Below are positions 28,999-38,524 of a DNA stretch of 64,000 nucleotides, one piece after another (position 1 is the first letter of the stretch; each line of letters begins with the position of its first letter). A program made the translations under genes and the position numbers. A model generated the notes under the pieces. The model searched no databases. It was given only the letters and a program-made list of their open reading frames with translations, and was not told the origin of the DNA. The stretch comes from Xanthomonas cassavae CFBP 4642 (lineage in GTDB: Bacteria; Pseudomonadota; Gammaproteobacteria; Xanthomonadales; Xanthomonadaceae), in the NCBI RefSeq assembly GCF_000454545.1, contig NZ_CM002139.1, positions 3,974,598 through 4,038,597 on the forward strand, read 5' to 3'.

Positions 28999-29679
28999 TC
29001 AGGCGAGTTCAGCGCGAACGACTTGCTGCAGTCGCGGACGCGGAGTGGCTTCGGGAGTGCTTTCGGCCAGCAGCGGCCGGAAGCCACCCTTTTCGGCATC
29101 GAAGGCGCGAATCTCGCCGTGGGCGATATCGTAGATCCAGCCATGGATCCGCAAGGTGCCTGCGGCAAGACGCGCAGCGACCACCGGCTGCGTGCGCAGG
29201 TGGTCCAGCTGCGAGACCACGTTCTCCTCGGTCATGCAGCTCAGTGCGTCCGGGCTGGCAGGATCGTGCCCGTGATGCGCGGTGACGTGACGCGCCGCAT
29301 CGGTGTGCTTGAGCCACGCCGCCACGGAGGGAACGTCTTCCAGCGAGTCCGGCTTGAGTACGGCCTTCATCGCGCCACAGTCGGTGTGGCCGCAGATCAC
29401 GATGTGACGCACGCCGAGCACCGCGATGGCGTACTCGATCGCCGCCACCACGCCGCTGACGTGCTGGGAGTAAGGCGGCACCACGTTGCCGATATTGCGG
29501 TAGACGAACAGTTCGCCCGGCTGCGCGGAGAAGATCAGCTCCGGCATGACGCGCGAGTCGGCGCAGGTGATGAAAAGGGTATGCGGGCTCTGGCCGCCGG
29601 CCAGTTCCTGAAAGCGCGCACTCTGGCGCGGATACACTTCCTTACGGAAATGACGAAAACCTTCTAGCAAACTTTCCAT
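28999..29679 (-). CDS. Beta-class carbonic anhydrase paired with SulP transporter
   Basis: The 226-aa enzyme has zinc ligands Cys39 and Asp41 (ITCADSR) and His98 and Cys101 (GHTDCGAMK). The GHTDCG motif and the sequence around RNIGNVVPPY place it in the cyanobacterial IcfA-like branch, unlike the Can-type enzyme at 1723. ATG at 29679 gives MESLLEGFRHFRKEVYP, the usual start; an upstream extension to 29772 reads like a leader but lacks homology. It probably converts CO2 to bicarbonate, or imported bicarbonate to CO2, in concert with the transporter encoded next. Confidence 0.95.
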   Translation of the reverse strand: MESLLEGFRHFRKEVYPRQSARFQELAGGQSPHTLFITCADSRVMPELIFSAQPGELFVYRNIGNVVPPYSQHVSGVVAAIEYAIAVLGVRHIVICGHTDCGAMKAVLKPDSLEDVPSVAAWLKHTDAARHVTAHHGHDPASPDALSCMTEENVVSQLDHLRTQPVVAARLAAGTLRIHGWIYDIAHGEIRAFDAEKGGFRPLLAESTPEATPRPRLQQVVRAELA

Positions 29680-29793
29680 GGGAGATTCCTCTAGGCAACG
29701 AATAGCCGTTCGCGGCGCAAGCCGCAAACTGCAAAGACAACAAATCAATAGGAAATCCGGCGCGCAGAGCACCGGGTGCAGCGACAGCGGGGA

Positions 29794-30135
29794 TCAGCCG
29801 ATCAACGCGTTTGGAGGACGCAGTTGCGGGATCAGGTCGCGTTTCTGAGTTGCCGGCGCGTGATGCGCGTGCCAAGAAGGGGAATACCGCGCCAGCATCG
29901 GCCATGCTTGGGAGAGCAAGGGGATATCGTCTGCAGGCTGGGTATCGACTTGGCTCTGGGTATCGCCATCGTCCTGCGGATCTTCTACTGCATCGCGTTC
30001 TTCGCCAGCGTCCACCATGACCGCCAGACCGTCGCCCACCAGCGCATCCTGGATGCGCGTGTGTGCACTGGCCGCCGACCACGCGCTGAACGCGAGCAGG
30101 CAGACCAGCAACAGTTGGAGGCATCGAGGGAACAT
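29794..30135 (-). CDS. Small exported hypothetical protein (113 aa)
   Basis: The product has a clear signal peptide (MFPRCLQLLLVCLLAFSAWS, cleavage probable after SAASA near residue 24) and a mature part of about 89 residues rich in Asp and Gln (VDAGEERDAVEDPQDDGDTQ) with a C-terminal WHAHHAP segment. I do not recognise a family. It precedes the carbonic anhydrase and transporter genes on the same strand with a 114-bp gap, so it may be the first gene of that operon. Acidic and histidine residues could bind metal, but that is guesswork. Confidence 0.55.
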   Translation of the reverse strand: MFPRCLQLLLVCLLAFSAWSAASAHTRIQDALVGDGLAVMVDAGEERDAVEDPQDDGDTQSQVDTQPADDIPLLSQAWPMLARYSPSWHAHHAPATQKRDLIPQLRPPNALIG

Positions 30136-30451
30136 GGCCTCAAAACTAACAATTTAGATCAGGCATGCGCAAGTGGTGCGTCGCACAAACCGACATCTAT
30201 GTTCAGTCTGCAATGGTGACGGTTCGGATCGCCAGTGACGCAGCCCCCCAAAACAGGTGGCATCGGCGCGATCAACGCACAGTCACAAACCAGCCGCGTT
30301 CAGATTTTTGCCACACGATGACACAGTTAAAACTTTCGTAAACTCTTGTCTTTATTGGCAAAAATCAATTGTGACGTTTCTGTCGTCCTGTCACATTAAC
30401 GCAACTTTCACGCCATAGCCTGCGCCCACTTCCTCAGGTCGCAAGGCATCC
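30136..30451. promoter_or_regulatory. Divergent promoter region upstream of the phosphate porin
   Basis: 316 bp without a gene and clearly more AT-rich than its surroundings. Near 30380-30394 there are two TGTC-type half-sites, CTGTCGT and CTGTCAC, close to the PhoB half-site CTGTCAT but spaced 8 bases apart rather than the usual 11. Given the downstream porin and Pst genes, PhoB control is expected, but this match is not good enough to call a Pho box firmly. The region must also hold a promoter for the minus-strand exported protein. Confidence 0.4.
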
Positions 30452-31702
30452 ATGAAACTCGCTCCCACCCTGCTTGGTTCCGCGCTGCTGCTGGCGCTTG
30501 CCGCTCCGGCAGCACATGCCGAAATCGCCATCGATGTGATCGGCGGTTCCGAGGTCTCGCTGGAAGGCCTGGTCCAGGCCGACGGCAACTGGTTCCACAA
30601 CGATGTGCAGGACCTCAACGGCCCGATCGGTGCCAATGGCGACAACTCCGAGTTCAGCATCCGCCGCGCCGAGCTGGTGCTCAAGGGCAAGGGTCCGGGC
30701 AACGTCGAATGGGTGGCCGGCTACGACCCGAGCGTGTTGAAGGAAGTCACCATCCGCGGTACCACCATCCGCAGCACCGGGCGGTTCCTGGACAACAACA
30801 TCAAGTACAAGTTTGGCGGCAACGCCAACAACTACCTGCAGATCGGCCAGTTCAAGCAGCCCAACAGCCTGGAAGAACTGTCCAGCACCAAGAACAACGA
30901 CTTCGTCTCCAAGGCCTCGGTGACCAATACCTACGGCATCTCGCGCCGGCTGGGCGTGGCCTATGGCATGGGCGACAACAACTGGAGCCTGACCGCCAGT
31001 GCGTTCGGCCGCGAACTGACCCGTAACCAGGCGCACGGCCGCGGCTACGGCGCGCGCGGCACCTGGGCGCCGATCAACGAGACCGGCAACGTGCTGCACT
31101 TCGGCCTCAGCTACCTGGCCTACGACACCGACGACGATACCCTGCGCCTGCGTGCCCGCCCGGACGCCGACCTGACCACCATCCGCCTGATCGACAGCGG
31201 CGCCATCACCAATGTCGACGACGTGGGCGTGGCCGGTGCCGAGGCGATGTGGATCACCGGCCCGTTCAAGCTGCAGAGCGAGTACTTCCAGGAAAACGCC
31301 AACCGCATCGGCGCCAACGCGCATGACTACAAGAGTGACGGCTGGTACGTCAGCGGCGTCTGGAACATCACCGGCGAAACCTGGGGCTACAAGGCTGGCG
31401 TGCCGACCACCCCGCTGCCCAACGAGCCGGCCTCGGGCATGTGGCAGCTGGCGGTGCGCTACGACACCCTGGACCTCAACGACGGCCACCTGGTCTCCAA
31501 CGGCACCACGCCGTTCGTCGATGGCGTGCTGGGCGGCAAGATGAATGTGTGGACGGTCGGCGCCAACTGGTACTGGCGTTCGAATTTCAAGTTCGCACTG
31601 GACTACGCCAAGGTGGAAAGCACCCGCTACAACAGTGCCACCCGTGGCCTGGTCGACGACAACCCGTCGATTATCGAAGCACGCGCGCAGTTCTATTGGT
31701 AA
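30452..31702 (+). CDS. oprP: Phosphate-selective porin (OprP/OprO family)
   Basis: The 416-aa outer-membrane protein has a signal peptide cleaved after AHA near residue 23. The mature beta-barrel alternates aromatic and polar strands and ends in phenylalanine-tyrosine-tryptophan (ARAQFYW), the outer-membrane insertion signal. EFSIRRAELVLKGKGPGNVEW and GQFKQPNSLEELSSTKNNDF are typical of the porin_O_P family. It allows phosphate or polyphosphate across the outer membrane. It is the first gene of the phosphate cluster, upstream of two pstS genes. Confidence 0.92.
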   Translation: MKLAPTLLGSALLLALAAPAAHAEIAIDVIGGSEVSLEGLVQADGNWFHNDVQDLNGPIGANGDNSEFSIRRAELVLKGKGPGNVEWVAGYDPSVLKEVTIRGTTIRSTGRFLDNNIKYKFGGNANNYLQIGQFKQPNSLEELSSTKNNDFVSKASVTNTYGISRRLGVAYGMGDNNWSLTASAFGRELTRNQAHGRGYGARGTWAPINETGNVLHFGLSYLAYDTDDDTLRLRARPDADLTTIRLIDSGAITNVDDVGVAGAEAMWITGPFKLQSEYFQENANRIGANAHDYKSDGWYVSGVWNITGETWGYKAGVPTTPLPNEPASGMWQLAVRYDTLDLNDGHLVSNGTTPFVDGVLGGKMNVWTVGANWYWRSNFKFALDYAKVESTRYNSATRGLVDDNPSIIEARAQFYW

Positions 31703-31896
31703 GCCATCCGCTGCGCAGTCGACCGGGCGTGCTTGCTGAGCATCCCCGGCACCATCGGGCGCCGCGCTCCATCCGGCAGGCGCCTGCGCCTGCGCGTCAC
31801 TGCACTGTCATCTCTTCGACACCGCGCGGTCATGCCCCTGCCCTGCAATGGCAGGCCTGCGGGATGTCCTGACCTCAACCCTACTGGAGCTGTTCC

Positions 31897-32916
31897 GTGA
31901 TCCATTCCTTCAAGACCCGTCTGGCCGTGGGCGTCCTTGCCGCTTCGCTGGCACTGTGTGCCCAGGCCGCCGATGTCACCGGCGCCGGTGCGTCGTTCAT
32001 CTACCCGGTGATGTCCAAGTGGTCGGCCGACTACAACACCGCCACCAAGAAGCAGGTCAATTACCAATCGATCGGTTCGGGCGGCGGCATTGCCCAGATC
32101 AAGGCAGCCAGCGTGGACTTCGGCTCTTCCGATGCCCCGTTGAAGCCGGAAGAACTGGCCGCTGCCGGGCTGGCGCAGTTTCCGTCGGTGATCGGCGGCG
32201 TGGTGCCGGTGGTCAACGTGCCCGGCATCGCCGCCGGCGCGCTCAAGCTCGATGGCAAGACCCTGGGCGACATCTTCCTGGGCAAGGTCAGCACCTGGAA
32301 CGATCCGGCCATTGCCGCGCTCAACCCGGGCGTGAAGCTCCCCGACGGCAAGATTACCGTGGTGCATCGCTCCGACGGTTCGGGCACCAGCTTCAATTTC
32401 ACCAACTACCTGTCCAAGGTCAATCCGGACTGGAAGAGCAAGGTCGGCGAAGGCACTGCGGTGCAGTGGCCGACCGGTATCGGCGGCAAGGGCAACGAAG
32501 GTGTCGCCGCGTACGTGAAGCAGATCAAGGGCGGCATCGGCTATGTCGAGCTGTCGTACGCGCTGCAGAACAAGATGGCCTACACCGCGATGAAGAACGC
32601 TGCCGGCAAGTTCGTGCAGCCGTCCGATGAAACCTTCGCCGCCGCTGCCAACAGCGCCGACTGGGGCACGGCCAAGGATTTCTATCTGGTGATGACCAAC
32701 GCGGCAGGCGACAACGCCTGGCCAATCACCGCGACCAACTTCATCCTGGTGCAGAAGAGGCCGAAGAACCCGGCCGGCCTGAAGAACACGCTGGACTTCT
32801 TCCGCTGGGTCTACACCAAGGGCGACGCGCAGGCCAAGCAACTGGACTACGTGCCGCTGCCGGACACGCTGGTGACCCAGATCGAGGCCTATTGGGCCAA
32901 GAACCTGCCCAAGTAA
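31897..32916 (+). CDS. pstS: Periplasmic phosphate-binding protein PstS (soluble)
   Basis: The 339-aa protein has a type I signal peptide ending CAQA at residue 24. The mature protein starts ADVTGAGASFIYPVMSKWSADY, the phosphate-binding P-loop of PstS, and also has IGSGGGIAQIKAASVDFGSSD and VHRSDGSGTSFNF, which contact phosphate. It delivers phosphate to PstCA. A paralogous pstS follows at 33123, and a strong terminator sits between them. Confidence 0.96.
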   Translation: MIHSFKTRLAVGVLAASLALCAQAADVTGAGASFIYPVMSKWSADYNTATKKQVNYQSIGSGGGIAQIKAASVDFGSSDAPLKPEELAAAGLAQFPSVIGGVVPVVNVPGIAAGALKLDGKTLGDIFLGKVSTWNDPAIAALNPGVKLPDGKITVVHRSDGSGTSFNFTNYLSKVNPDWKSKVGEGTAVQWPTGIGGKGNEGVAAYVKQIKGGIGYVELSYALQNKMAYTAMKNAAGKFVQPSDETFAAAANSADWGTAKDFYLVMTNAAGDNAWPITATNFILVQKRPKNPAGLKNTLDFFRWVYTKGDAQAKQLDYVPLPDTLVTQIEAYWAKNLPK

Positions 32917-32971
32917 CAGCAGACCACAGCAACAGGAATGACGCCGTCTCTCTCCCCGGCGTCGGGACCGG

Positions 32972-33021
32972 GACGCGGATCCCGGAGGGTACGACGCCCT
33001 CCGTGGTCCGCGTCTTTTTTT
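32972..33021 (+). terminator. Rho-independent terminator between the two pstS genes
   Basis: GACGCGGATCCCGGAGGG pairs imperfectly with CCCTCCGTGGTCCGCGTC (32972-33014, small loop around TACGAC) and is followed by seven T residues. It lies 56 bp after the first pstS stop. Placed inside the cluster, it would let the porin and first pstS be expressed above the downstream genes, by partial read-through or a second promoter. Confidence 0.85.
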
Positions 33022-33122
33022 GTGATGCCTTCGCCAGAAGGCTCTGTCATGCACGTGTAACAAAAACATCATTTCATAGCATGGTCTGCCGGACACCCGG
33101 CCAATCCAGCCTCGGAGCTTCC

Positions 33123-34214
33123 ATGAAATTGCAGTCGGCCAGCCTGACCGCCCTGTCCCTCACCATCGCCCTTGCCCTGGCTGCGTGCTCGCCCGGCAAG
33201 GACGCGCAGTCCGGCGACGCCGCCAAGGGCGCACCCAGCGCCGGCGCCGCGGCCAGCGACAGCAAGGGCGCCGAGATCTCCGGTGCCGGCGCGTCCTTCA
33301 TCTACCCGCTGGTGTCCAGGTGGTCGGCCGACTACAACGCCGCCACCGGCAACGAGGTGAACTACCAGTCGATCGGTTCTGGCGGCGGCATCGCGCAGAT
33401 CAAGGCCGGCACGGTGGATTTCGGTTCGACCGACAAGCCGCTCGATAGCGCCGAATTGCAGCAGGCCGGCCTGGGCCAGTTCCCGTCGGCGATCGGCGGT
33501 GTGGTGCCGGTGGTCAATCTGGAAGGCATCGCACCGGGCAAGCTGCGCCTGACCGGCGCGCTGCTGGGCGACATCTTCCTGGGCAAGGTCACGATGTGGA
33601 ACGACGCGGCCATTGTCGCCGCCAATCCCGGGGTGACCCTGCCGGCCACCAAGATCAACCTGGTGCATCGCTCCGACGGTTCGGGCACCACCTTCAATTT
33701 CTCCAACTACCTGTCCAAGGTCAGCCCGGAGTGGAAGAGCAAGGTCGGCGAAGGCACCTCGGTGCAGTGGCCGGGTGGCGTGGGCGGCAAGGGCAATGAA
33801 GGCGTGGCCTCGTACGTGCAGCAGATCAAGGGTTCGATCGGCTATGTCGAGCTGGCCTACGCGTTGCAGAACAAGATGCCGTACACGTCGCTGCAGAACG
33901 CGGCCGGCCAGTGGGTCGAGCCGAATGCAGACAGCTTTGCCGCCGCTGCCGCCAGCGCCGACTGGGCCAACGCCCGTGACTTCAACTTGGTGATCACCAA
34001 TGCACCGGGCGAGAAGGCCTGGCCGATCACCGCCACCAACTTCATGCTGATGCACAAGCAGCCCAAGGACGCCGCCCGCAGCAAGGCGACGCTGGACTTC
34101 TTCAAGTGGGCGCTGGAAAACGGCCAGGCCCAGGCCAGCGAGCTGCATTACGTGCCGCTGCCGCCGGAGCTGGTGAAGCAGATCGAAGCCTACTGGGGCA
34201 GCGAGTTCAAGTAA
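33123..34214 (+). CDS. pstS: Phosphate-binding protein PstS, lipoprotein paralogue
   Basis: The 363-aa protein closely resembles the first PstS over the mature domain (GAGASFIYPLVSRWSADYNA, VHRSDGSGTTFNFSNYLSKV). It has a lipoprotein signal: LAAC with Cys22, then a 27-residue Gly/Ala/Ser/Lys linker. It would be anchored in a membrane while its paralogue is free in the periplasm. The gene lies immediately before pstC and after the intra-cluster terminator, so it is probably the constitutive partner of the transporter. Confidence 0.95.
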   Translation: MKLQSASLTALSLTIALALAACSPGKDAQSGDAAKGAPSAGAAASDSKGAEISGAGASFIYPLVSRWSADYNAATGNEVNYQSIGSGGGIAQIKAGTVDFGSTDKPLDSAELQQAGLGQFPSAIGGVVPVVNLEGIAPGKLRLTGALLGDIFLGKVTMWNDAAIVAANPGVTLPATKINLVHRSDGSGTTFNFSNYLSKVSPEWKSKVGEGTSVQWPGGVGGKGNEGVASYVQQIKGSIGYVELAYALQNKMPYTSLQNAAGQWVEPNADSFAAAAASADWANARDFNLVITNAPGEKAWPITATNFMLMHKQPKDAARSKATLDFFKWALENGQAQASELHYVPLPPELVKQIEAYWGSEFK

Positions 34215-34326
34215 TGCCTGCATCCCGCCTGCAGGGCGGGCTGCGCGGCGGCGAGGTGCCTGAGGGCCCCTCGCCGTTCCTGCTGTCTCACGCTCCCGCC
34301 ACCGCGCGGGTGACGAGTTCAATCGA

Positions 34327-35301
34327 ATGAATGCCACCGCACTCCCCGAAGCGATGACCGCCCCCCGCGGCCGCGACCTGCGCGATGCGCGCGCCGATCG
34401 CCTGTTCAAGCTGGCGCTGGCCGCCACAGTCGTCTTCGTGCTGTTGGCGCTCGGCAGCGCGGCACTGTCGATGCTGTGGGGCGGACGCCATGCGCTGCAG
34501 ATGCAGGGCCTGAGCTTTTTCTATTCCGCCGACTGGAACCCGGTGGAAAACAAGTACGGCGCGCTGGCGCCGATCTGCGGCACCCTGGTCACGGCCCTGA
34601 TCGCGATGGTGATCGCGGTGCCGGTGAGCTTCGGGATCGCCTTCTTCCTGACAGAGGTGGCGCCGCGCTGGTTGCGCGGCCCGGTCGGCACCGCCATCGA
34701 ACTGCTGGCCGGCATCCCGTCGATCATCTACGGCATGTGGGGCCTGTTCGTGCTGGTGCCGGTGATGACCGAGCACGTGACGCCCTGGCTCAACGATCAC
34801 CTGGGCACGCTGCCGCTGATCGGCCCGTTGTTCCAGGGTCCTCCGTTGGGAATCGGGTTGCTGACCGCAGGCTTCGTGCTGGCGATCATGGTGATTCCGT
34901 TCATTTCCTCGGTGATGCGCGAAGTGTTTCTGACCGTGCCCACGCGCCTGAAGGAATCGGCGTACGCGCTGGGGTCCACCAAGTGGGAAGTCAGCTGGGA
35001 CATCGTGCTGCCCTATACCCGCTCTGCGGTGATCGGCGGCGTATTCCTGGGCCTGGGGCGTGCGCTGGGCGAAACCATGGCGGTCGCTTTCGTGGTCGGC
35101 AACACGGTGCGGCTGTCGCCGTCGCTGCTGGAGCCGGGCACCACCATTGCCGCATTGATCGCCAATGACTTCGGTGAGGCCACCGAAACCTATCGTTCGG
35201 CCCTGTTGCTGCTGGGCTTCGTGCTGTTCATCGTGACCTTCATCGTGCTGGCCATTGCGCGCTTCATGCTGATGCAGCTCTCGCGCCGGGAGGGCAACTG
35301 A
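34327..35301 (+). CDS. pstC: Phosphate ABC transporter permease PstC
   Basis: The 324-aa inner-membrane permease has six or so hydrophobic segments, the first at about residues 28-50. The EAA loop that contacts PstB is ESAYALGSTKWEVSWDIVLP (about residues 217-236), followed by LGRALGETMAVAFVVGN. The preceding IPSIIYGMWGLFVL is a PstC hallmark. Its stop overlaps the pstA start (TGATG at 35299-35303), indicating coupled synthesis of the two permease subunits. Confidence 0.95.
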   Translation: MNATALPEAMTAPRGRDLRDARADRLFKLALAATVVFVLLALGSAALSMLWGGRHALQMQGLSFFYSADWNPVENKYGALAPICGTLVTALIAMVIAVPVSFGIAFFLTEVAPRWLRGPVGTAIELLAGIPSIIYGMWGLFVLVPVMTEHVTPWLNDHLGTLPLIGPLFQGPPLGIGLLTAGFVLAIMVIPFISSVMREVFLTVPTRLKESAYALGSTKWEVSWDIVLPYTRSAVIGGVFLGLGRALGETMAVAFVVGNTVRLSPSLLEPGTTIAALIANDFGEATETYRSALLLLGFVLFIVTFIVLAIARFMLMQLSRREGN

Positions 35302-36164
35302 TGTCCTCGGTCTCGCAATCGTTGTACAACCGCCGCCGCGTGACCAACGCGATCGCACTGTTGCTGTCCTGCGTCACCGCGGTGTTCGGGCTGTTCTTCC
35401 TGGCCTGGATCCTGTGGACGCTGCTGTCCAAGGGTGTGCCCGGTATCGATCTCAACCTGTTTACCAAGATGACCCCGCCGCCGATGCAGGAAGGCGGCTT
35501 GCTCAATGCCTTCTTCGGCAGCGCGGTGATGTGCGGGCTGGCGTTGGCAATCGGCACCCCGCTGGGCGTGGCCGCCGGCACCTGGCTGGCCGAATACGGC
35601 AATGCGCGCAAGGCCGGCATCGTGGTGCGCTTCGTCAACGACATCTTGTTGTCGGCACCGTCGATCGTGCTGGGGTTGTTCGTCTACACGCTGTACGTGA
35701 TGCAGACCGGCGGGCGCTTCTCCGCATTTGCCGGCGCGCTGTCTCTGGCCTTCATCGTGCTGCCGGTGGTGGTGCGCACCACCGACGAAATGCTGCGCCT
35801 GGTGCCGGCGCAGATGCGCGAAGCGGCGTTGTCGCTCGGTATTCCGCAGTGGAAGGTGACCGTGCAGGTGCTGTACCGCAGTGCCTCGGCCGGCATCGTC
35901 ACCGGCGTGCTGCTGGCGCTGGCGCGGATCAGCGGCGAAACCGCACCGCTGCTGTTCACTGCGTTCGGCAATCAGTATTGGAACAGCAATATCTTCCAGC
36001 CGATGGCCAGCGTCCCGGTGATCATGAACCAGTTCGCCGGCAGCCCGTACGAGTCCTGGCAGACACTGGCCTGGGCCGGCGCACTGGTGCTGACCGTGTT
36101 CGTGTTGCTGGTGAGCCTGGGCGCGCGTGCGCTGCTATTGCGCAACAAGATTTCCAATGACTGA
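35301..36164 (+). CDS. pstA: Phosphate ABC transporter permease PstA
   Basis: The 287-aa inner-membrane permease pairs with PstC. The EAA loop is [20 protein letters not shown] (about residues 173-192), followed by [38 protein letters not shown] is also typical. Its start overlaps the pstC stop, and its stop lies 22 bp before the chosen pstB start; a possible earlier pstB ATG (36157) lies within its last codons. Confidence 0.95.
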   Translation: MSSVSQSLYNRRRVTNAIALLLSCVTAVFGLFFLAWILWTLLSKGVPGIDLNLFTKMTPPPMQEGGLLNAFFGSAVMCGLALAIGTPLGVAAGTWLAEYGNARKAGIVVRFVNDILLSAPSIVLGLFVYTLYVMQTGGRFSAFAGALSLAFIVLPVVVRTTDEMLRLVPAQMREAALSLGIPQWKVTVQVLYRSASAGIVTGVLLALARISGETAPLLFTAFGNQYWNSNIFQPMASVPVIMNQFAGSPYESWQTLAWAGALVLTVFVLLVSLGARALLLRNKISND

Positions 36165-36186
36165 CCTTTCCCTCCGGACACCTGAC

Positions 36187-37017
36187 ATGAACGATCTCCA
36201 AAACGCCAAGCCGATGCATCGCATCGCTGTTCCGGCCGCCAAGGGGGCGCCGACGGCGCAGGCGCCGGTGAAGGTGGCCGCACGCACTCTGGACTTCTAC
36301 TACGACAAGTACCACGCGCTGAAAGGCATCAACCTGGAGATCCCGGAAAAGCGCGTCACTGCGCTGATCGGACCTTCCGGTTGTGGCAAGTCGACCCTGC
36401 TGCGCATCTTCAACCGCATCTATGCGCTGTATCCGAAGATGGAAGCACGGGGCGAGGTGCTGCTGGACGGCGAGAACATCCTGTCGCCGAAGTACCCGAT
36501 GAACCGCCTGCGCAGCAAGGTCGGCATGGTGTTCCAGAAGCCGGTTCCGTTTCCGATGACGATCTTCGAAAACGTGGCCTACGGCATCCGCCACCACGAA
36601 AAGCTCTCCAAGGCCGACATGCAGAACCGCGTAGAACAGGCACTGCGCCAGGGCGCGCTGTGGGACGAGGTCAAGGATAAGCTGGGGCAAAGCGCACTGG
36701 GCCTGTCCGGTGGCCAGCAGCAGCGCCTGTGCATTGCACGCGCGGTGGCCCTGCGGCCGGACGTGCTGCTGCTGGACGAACCGACCTCGGCACTCGACCC
36801 GATTTCCACCAGCCGGATCGAGCAACTGGTGGAAGAGCTCAAGCGCGATTACACCATCGTGATCGTGACCCACAACATGCAGCAGGCCGCGCGCGTGTCC
36901 GACTACACCGCCTTCATGTACTTGGGCGACCTGATCGAACACGACCGCACCGAAACCATTTTCTCCCAGCCCTCCAAGCAACAGACCGAGGACTACATCA
37001 CCGGCCGGTTCGGTTGA
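36187..37017 (+). CDS. pstB: Phosphate ABC transporter ATPase PstB
   Basis: The 276-aa ATPase energises phosphate import. It has Walker [10 protein letters not shown], the Q-loop in [13 protein letters not shown], signature [14 protein letters not shown], Walker [14 protein letters not shown] and the switch His in [14 protein letters not shown]. The N-terminus carries about 30 extra residues ([20 protein letters not shown]) ahead of the ATPase core, as in other xanthomonad PstB proteins. ATG at 36187 is preferred over 36157 for that reason. Confidence 0.96.
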   Translation: MNDLQNAKPMHRIAVPAAKGAPTAQAPVKVAARTLDFYYDKYHALKGINLEIPEKRVTALIGPSGCGKSTLLRIFNRIYALYPKMEARGEVLLDGENILSPKYPMNRLRSKVGMVFQKPVPFPMTIFENVAYGIRHHEKLSKADMQNRVEQALRQGALWDEVKDKLGQSALGLSGGQQQRLCIARAVALRPDVLLLDEPTSALDPISTSRIEQLVEELKRDYTIVIVTHNMQQAARVSDYTAFMYLGDLIEHDRTETIFSQPSKQQTEDYITGRFG

Positions 37018-37144
37018 TGTAAAGCGCGCCAGCGCAACGCCACACTGCCGCACTTCCGCCGCATTGCCCGGCACGACATTTGCATCATCTGCCAAGTCGC
37101 CGAGGTTACGGCGGACATCCACCATTGCCACGAGCGAGACCACG

Positions 37145-37855
37145 ATGAACCAGCACCTCAACGACCATATCGTCAAAAGTTACGACGAGGAGCAGCACCG
37201 TCTTGTCGCCGAGATCGTGCGCATGGGCGACACGGCGGTGGCGCAGCTGGAAGCAGCGCTGGACGTGGTGGAGCGTCGCGACGACAACGCCGCGCACCGC
37301 ATCGTGGTCAACGACGAGGCGATCGATGCGCTGGAGCATGCGATCAGCCACGACGTGATGCGGCTGGCGTTGCGTGGGCCGATGGCGCGCGACCTGCGCG
37401 AGATCCTGGCCGGCCTGCGGATTCCGGCCGATATCGAACGCATCGGCGATTACGCGGCCAATGTCGCCAAGCGCTCGATCGCGCTCAATTCCGCACCGCC
37501 GCTGCCGCAAACGGTGGGCCTGCGTGCGCTCGGCCAGATGGCCGCCGATGCCGTGCGCGAAGCGGTGCAGGCATACCGCAACAAGGATGCCGATGCGGCC
37601 ATCCGCGTGCGCGATGAAGATGCACGCCTGGATGCGCAATACACCGCGCTGTTCCGCGAGTTGCTCACTTACATGATGGAAGACCCGCGCAACATCACCC
37701 CGTGCACGCATCTGCTATTTATGGCCAAGAACCTGGAGCGCATCGGCGACCACGCCACCAACATCGCCGAGAACGTGTGGTTCCTGGTGCATGGCGAACA
37801 GCCGCTGCCGCCGCGCGTCAAGCGCGACGACACCAGCACCACCGGTGTGATCTGA
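37145..37855 (+). CDS. phoU: Phosphate signalling regulator PhoU
   Basis: The 236-aa protein consists of two three-helix PhoU repeats, each with the metal-binding pattern: RIPADIERIGDYAANVAKR (about residues 92-110) and FMAKNLERIGDHATNIAENV (about 196-215). It couples transporter state to the PhoR-PhoB system, keeping the regulon off when phosphate is ample. Length is normal. It is the last gene of the Pst cluster; phoB and phoR are not in the window. Confidence 0.96.
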   Translation: MNQHLNDHIVKSYDEEQHRLVAEIVRMGDTAVAQLEAALDVVERRDDNAAHRIVVNDEAIDALEHAISHDVMRLALRGPMARDLREILAGLRIPADIERIGDYAANVAKRSIALNSAPPLPQTVGLRALGQMAADAVREAVQAYRNKDADAAIRVRDEDARLDAQYTALFRELLTYMMEDPRNITPCTHLLFMAKNLERIGDHATNIAENVWFLVHGEQPLPPRVKRDDTSTTGVI

Positions 37856-37990
37856 TCGCGGCGGGCGTCGCACGCCCTTCCCTGACAATGCCCCAAAGAT
37901 AGACCGAAAACGCTTATTTCATTACGTATTCAGCTAAAAACACAAATAGTGTGAGCGCACAGGCCGTTCCTGTTCCGTAGGAGTACGCAG

Positions 37991-38377
37991 ATGAAACGCA
38001 TCATCGGATCTTTCATGGCTTTGTCGCTGCTGGCATCCACCGCCGCGATGGCCGCACCACAGCAGCATGACGATCATGGGCGCGGCGCGCAGCACCATGA
38101 CGAGCACGGCCCCGACGATCGACACGATCATCGCGACGACAGGCACGACGATCAGCGCAGCGCGCGCTCCGACGACCATCGCAATGACCGTCATGGCCCA
38201 CCGTTCCAGCGTGGCGAGCGTCTGGCGCCCGATCATCGCGGCGACCACGTCGCCGACTATCGCAAGCATCACCTGAAGGCGCCGCCGCGCGGGCATGAGT
38301 GGCGCCGCGTGGACAATCAGTACGTGTTGATCGCCGTGGCGACCGGCCTGATCGCCAGCGTGGTCGCCGGCCGCTGA
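37991..38377 (+). CDS. RcnB-family exported His/Asp-rich protein
   Basis: The 128-aa protein has a signal peptide (cleavage after AMA near residue 21), a long His/Asp/Arg-rich low-complexity region (about residues 24-80, HDDHGRG, DDRHDHRDD) and the C-terminal RcnB-type motif GHEWRRVDNQYVLIAVATGL. RcnB relatives are periplasmic and linked to nickel/cobalt homeostasis in E. coli. The metal preference here is unknown. It has its own AT-rich upstream region (37905-37960) and its own terminator, so it is a single-gene unit. Confidence 0.82.
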   Translation: MKRIIGSFMALSLLASTAAMAAPQQHDDHGRGAQHHDEHGPDDRHDHRDDRHDDQRSARSDDHRNDRHGPPFQRGERLAPDHRGDHVADYRKHHLKAPPRGHEWRRVDNQYVLIAVATGLIASVVAGR

Positions 38378-38403
38378 TCGGCCGCCAGAGGTGTCGTTAG
38401 GCT

Positions 38404-38443
38404 GGCCCGGCCCGTGACCACGCGGGTCGGGCCTTCTCTTCTT
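38404..38443 (+). terminator. Rho-independent terminator after the RcnB-like gene
   Basis: GGCCCGGCCCG (38404-38414) pairs with CGGGTCGGGCC (38423-38433) with one wobble, around an eight-base loop. It is followed by the pyrimidine run TTCTCTTCTTC. It lies 27 bp beyond the stop codon. Confidence 0.7.
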
Positions 38444-38524
38444 CGCCGCGCCACGTCCAGTGCTGGACGCGCAAGCTCAACGATCCAGGCTCGAGCGCGG
38501 GGTGCGACCTGCTAGGCTATGCGG

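Noticed and set aside
30380..30394. Firm PhoB box upstream of the porin
   Set aside because: Two TGTC half-sites are present but their spacing is 8 rather than 11 bases, so I list only a candidate promoter region.
31897..34214. Duplicate pstS as an assembly artefact
   Set aside because: The copies differ throughout, have different signal types, and are separated by a distinct terminator.
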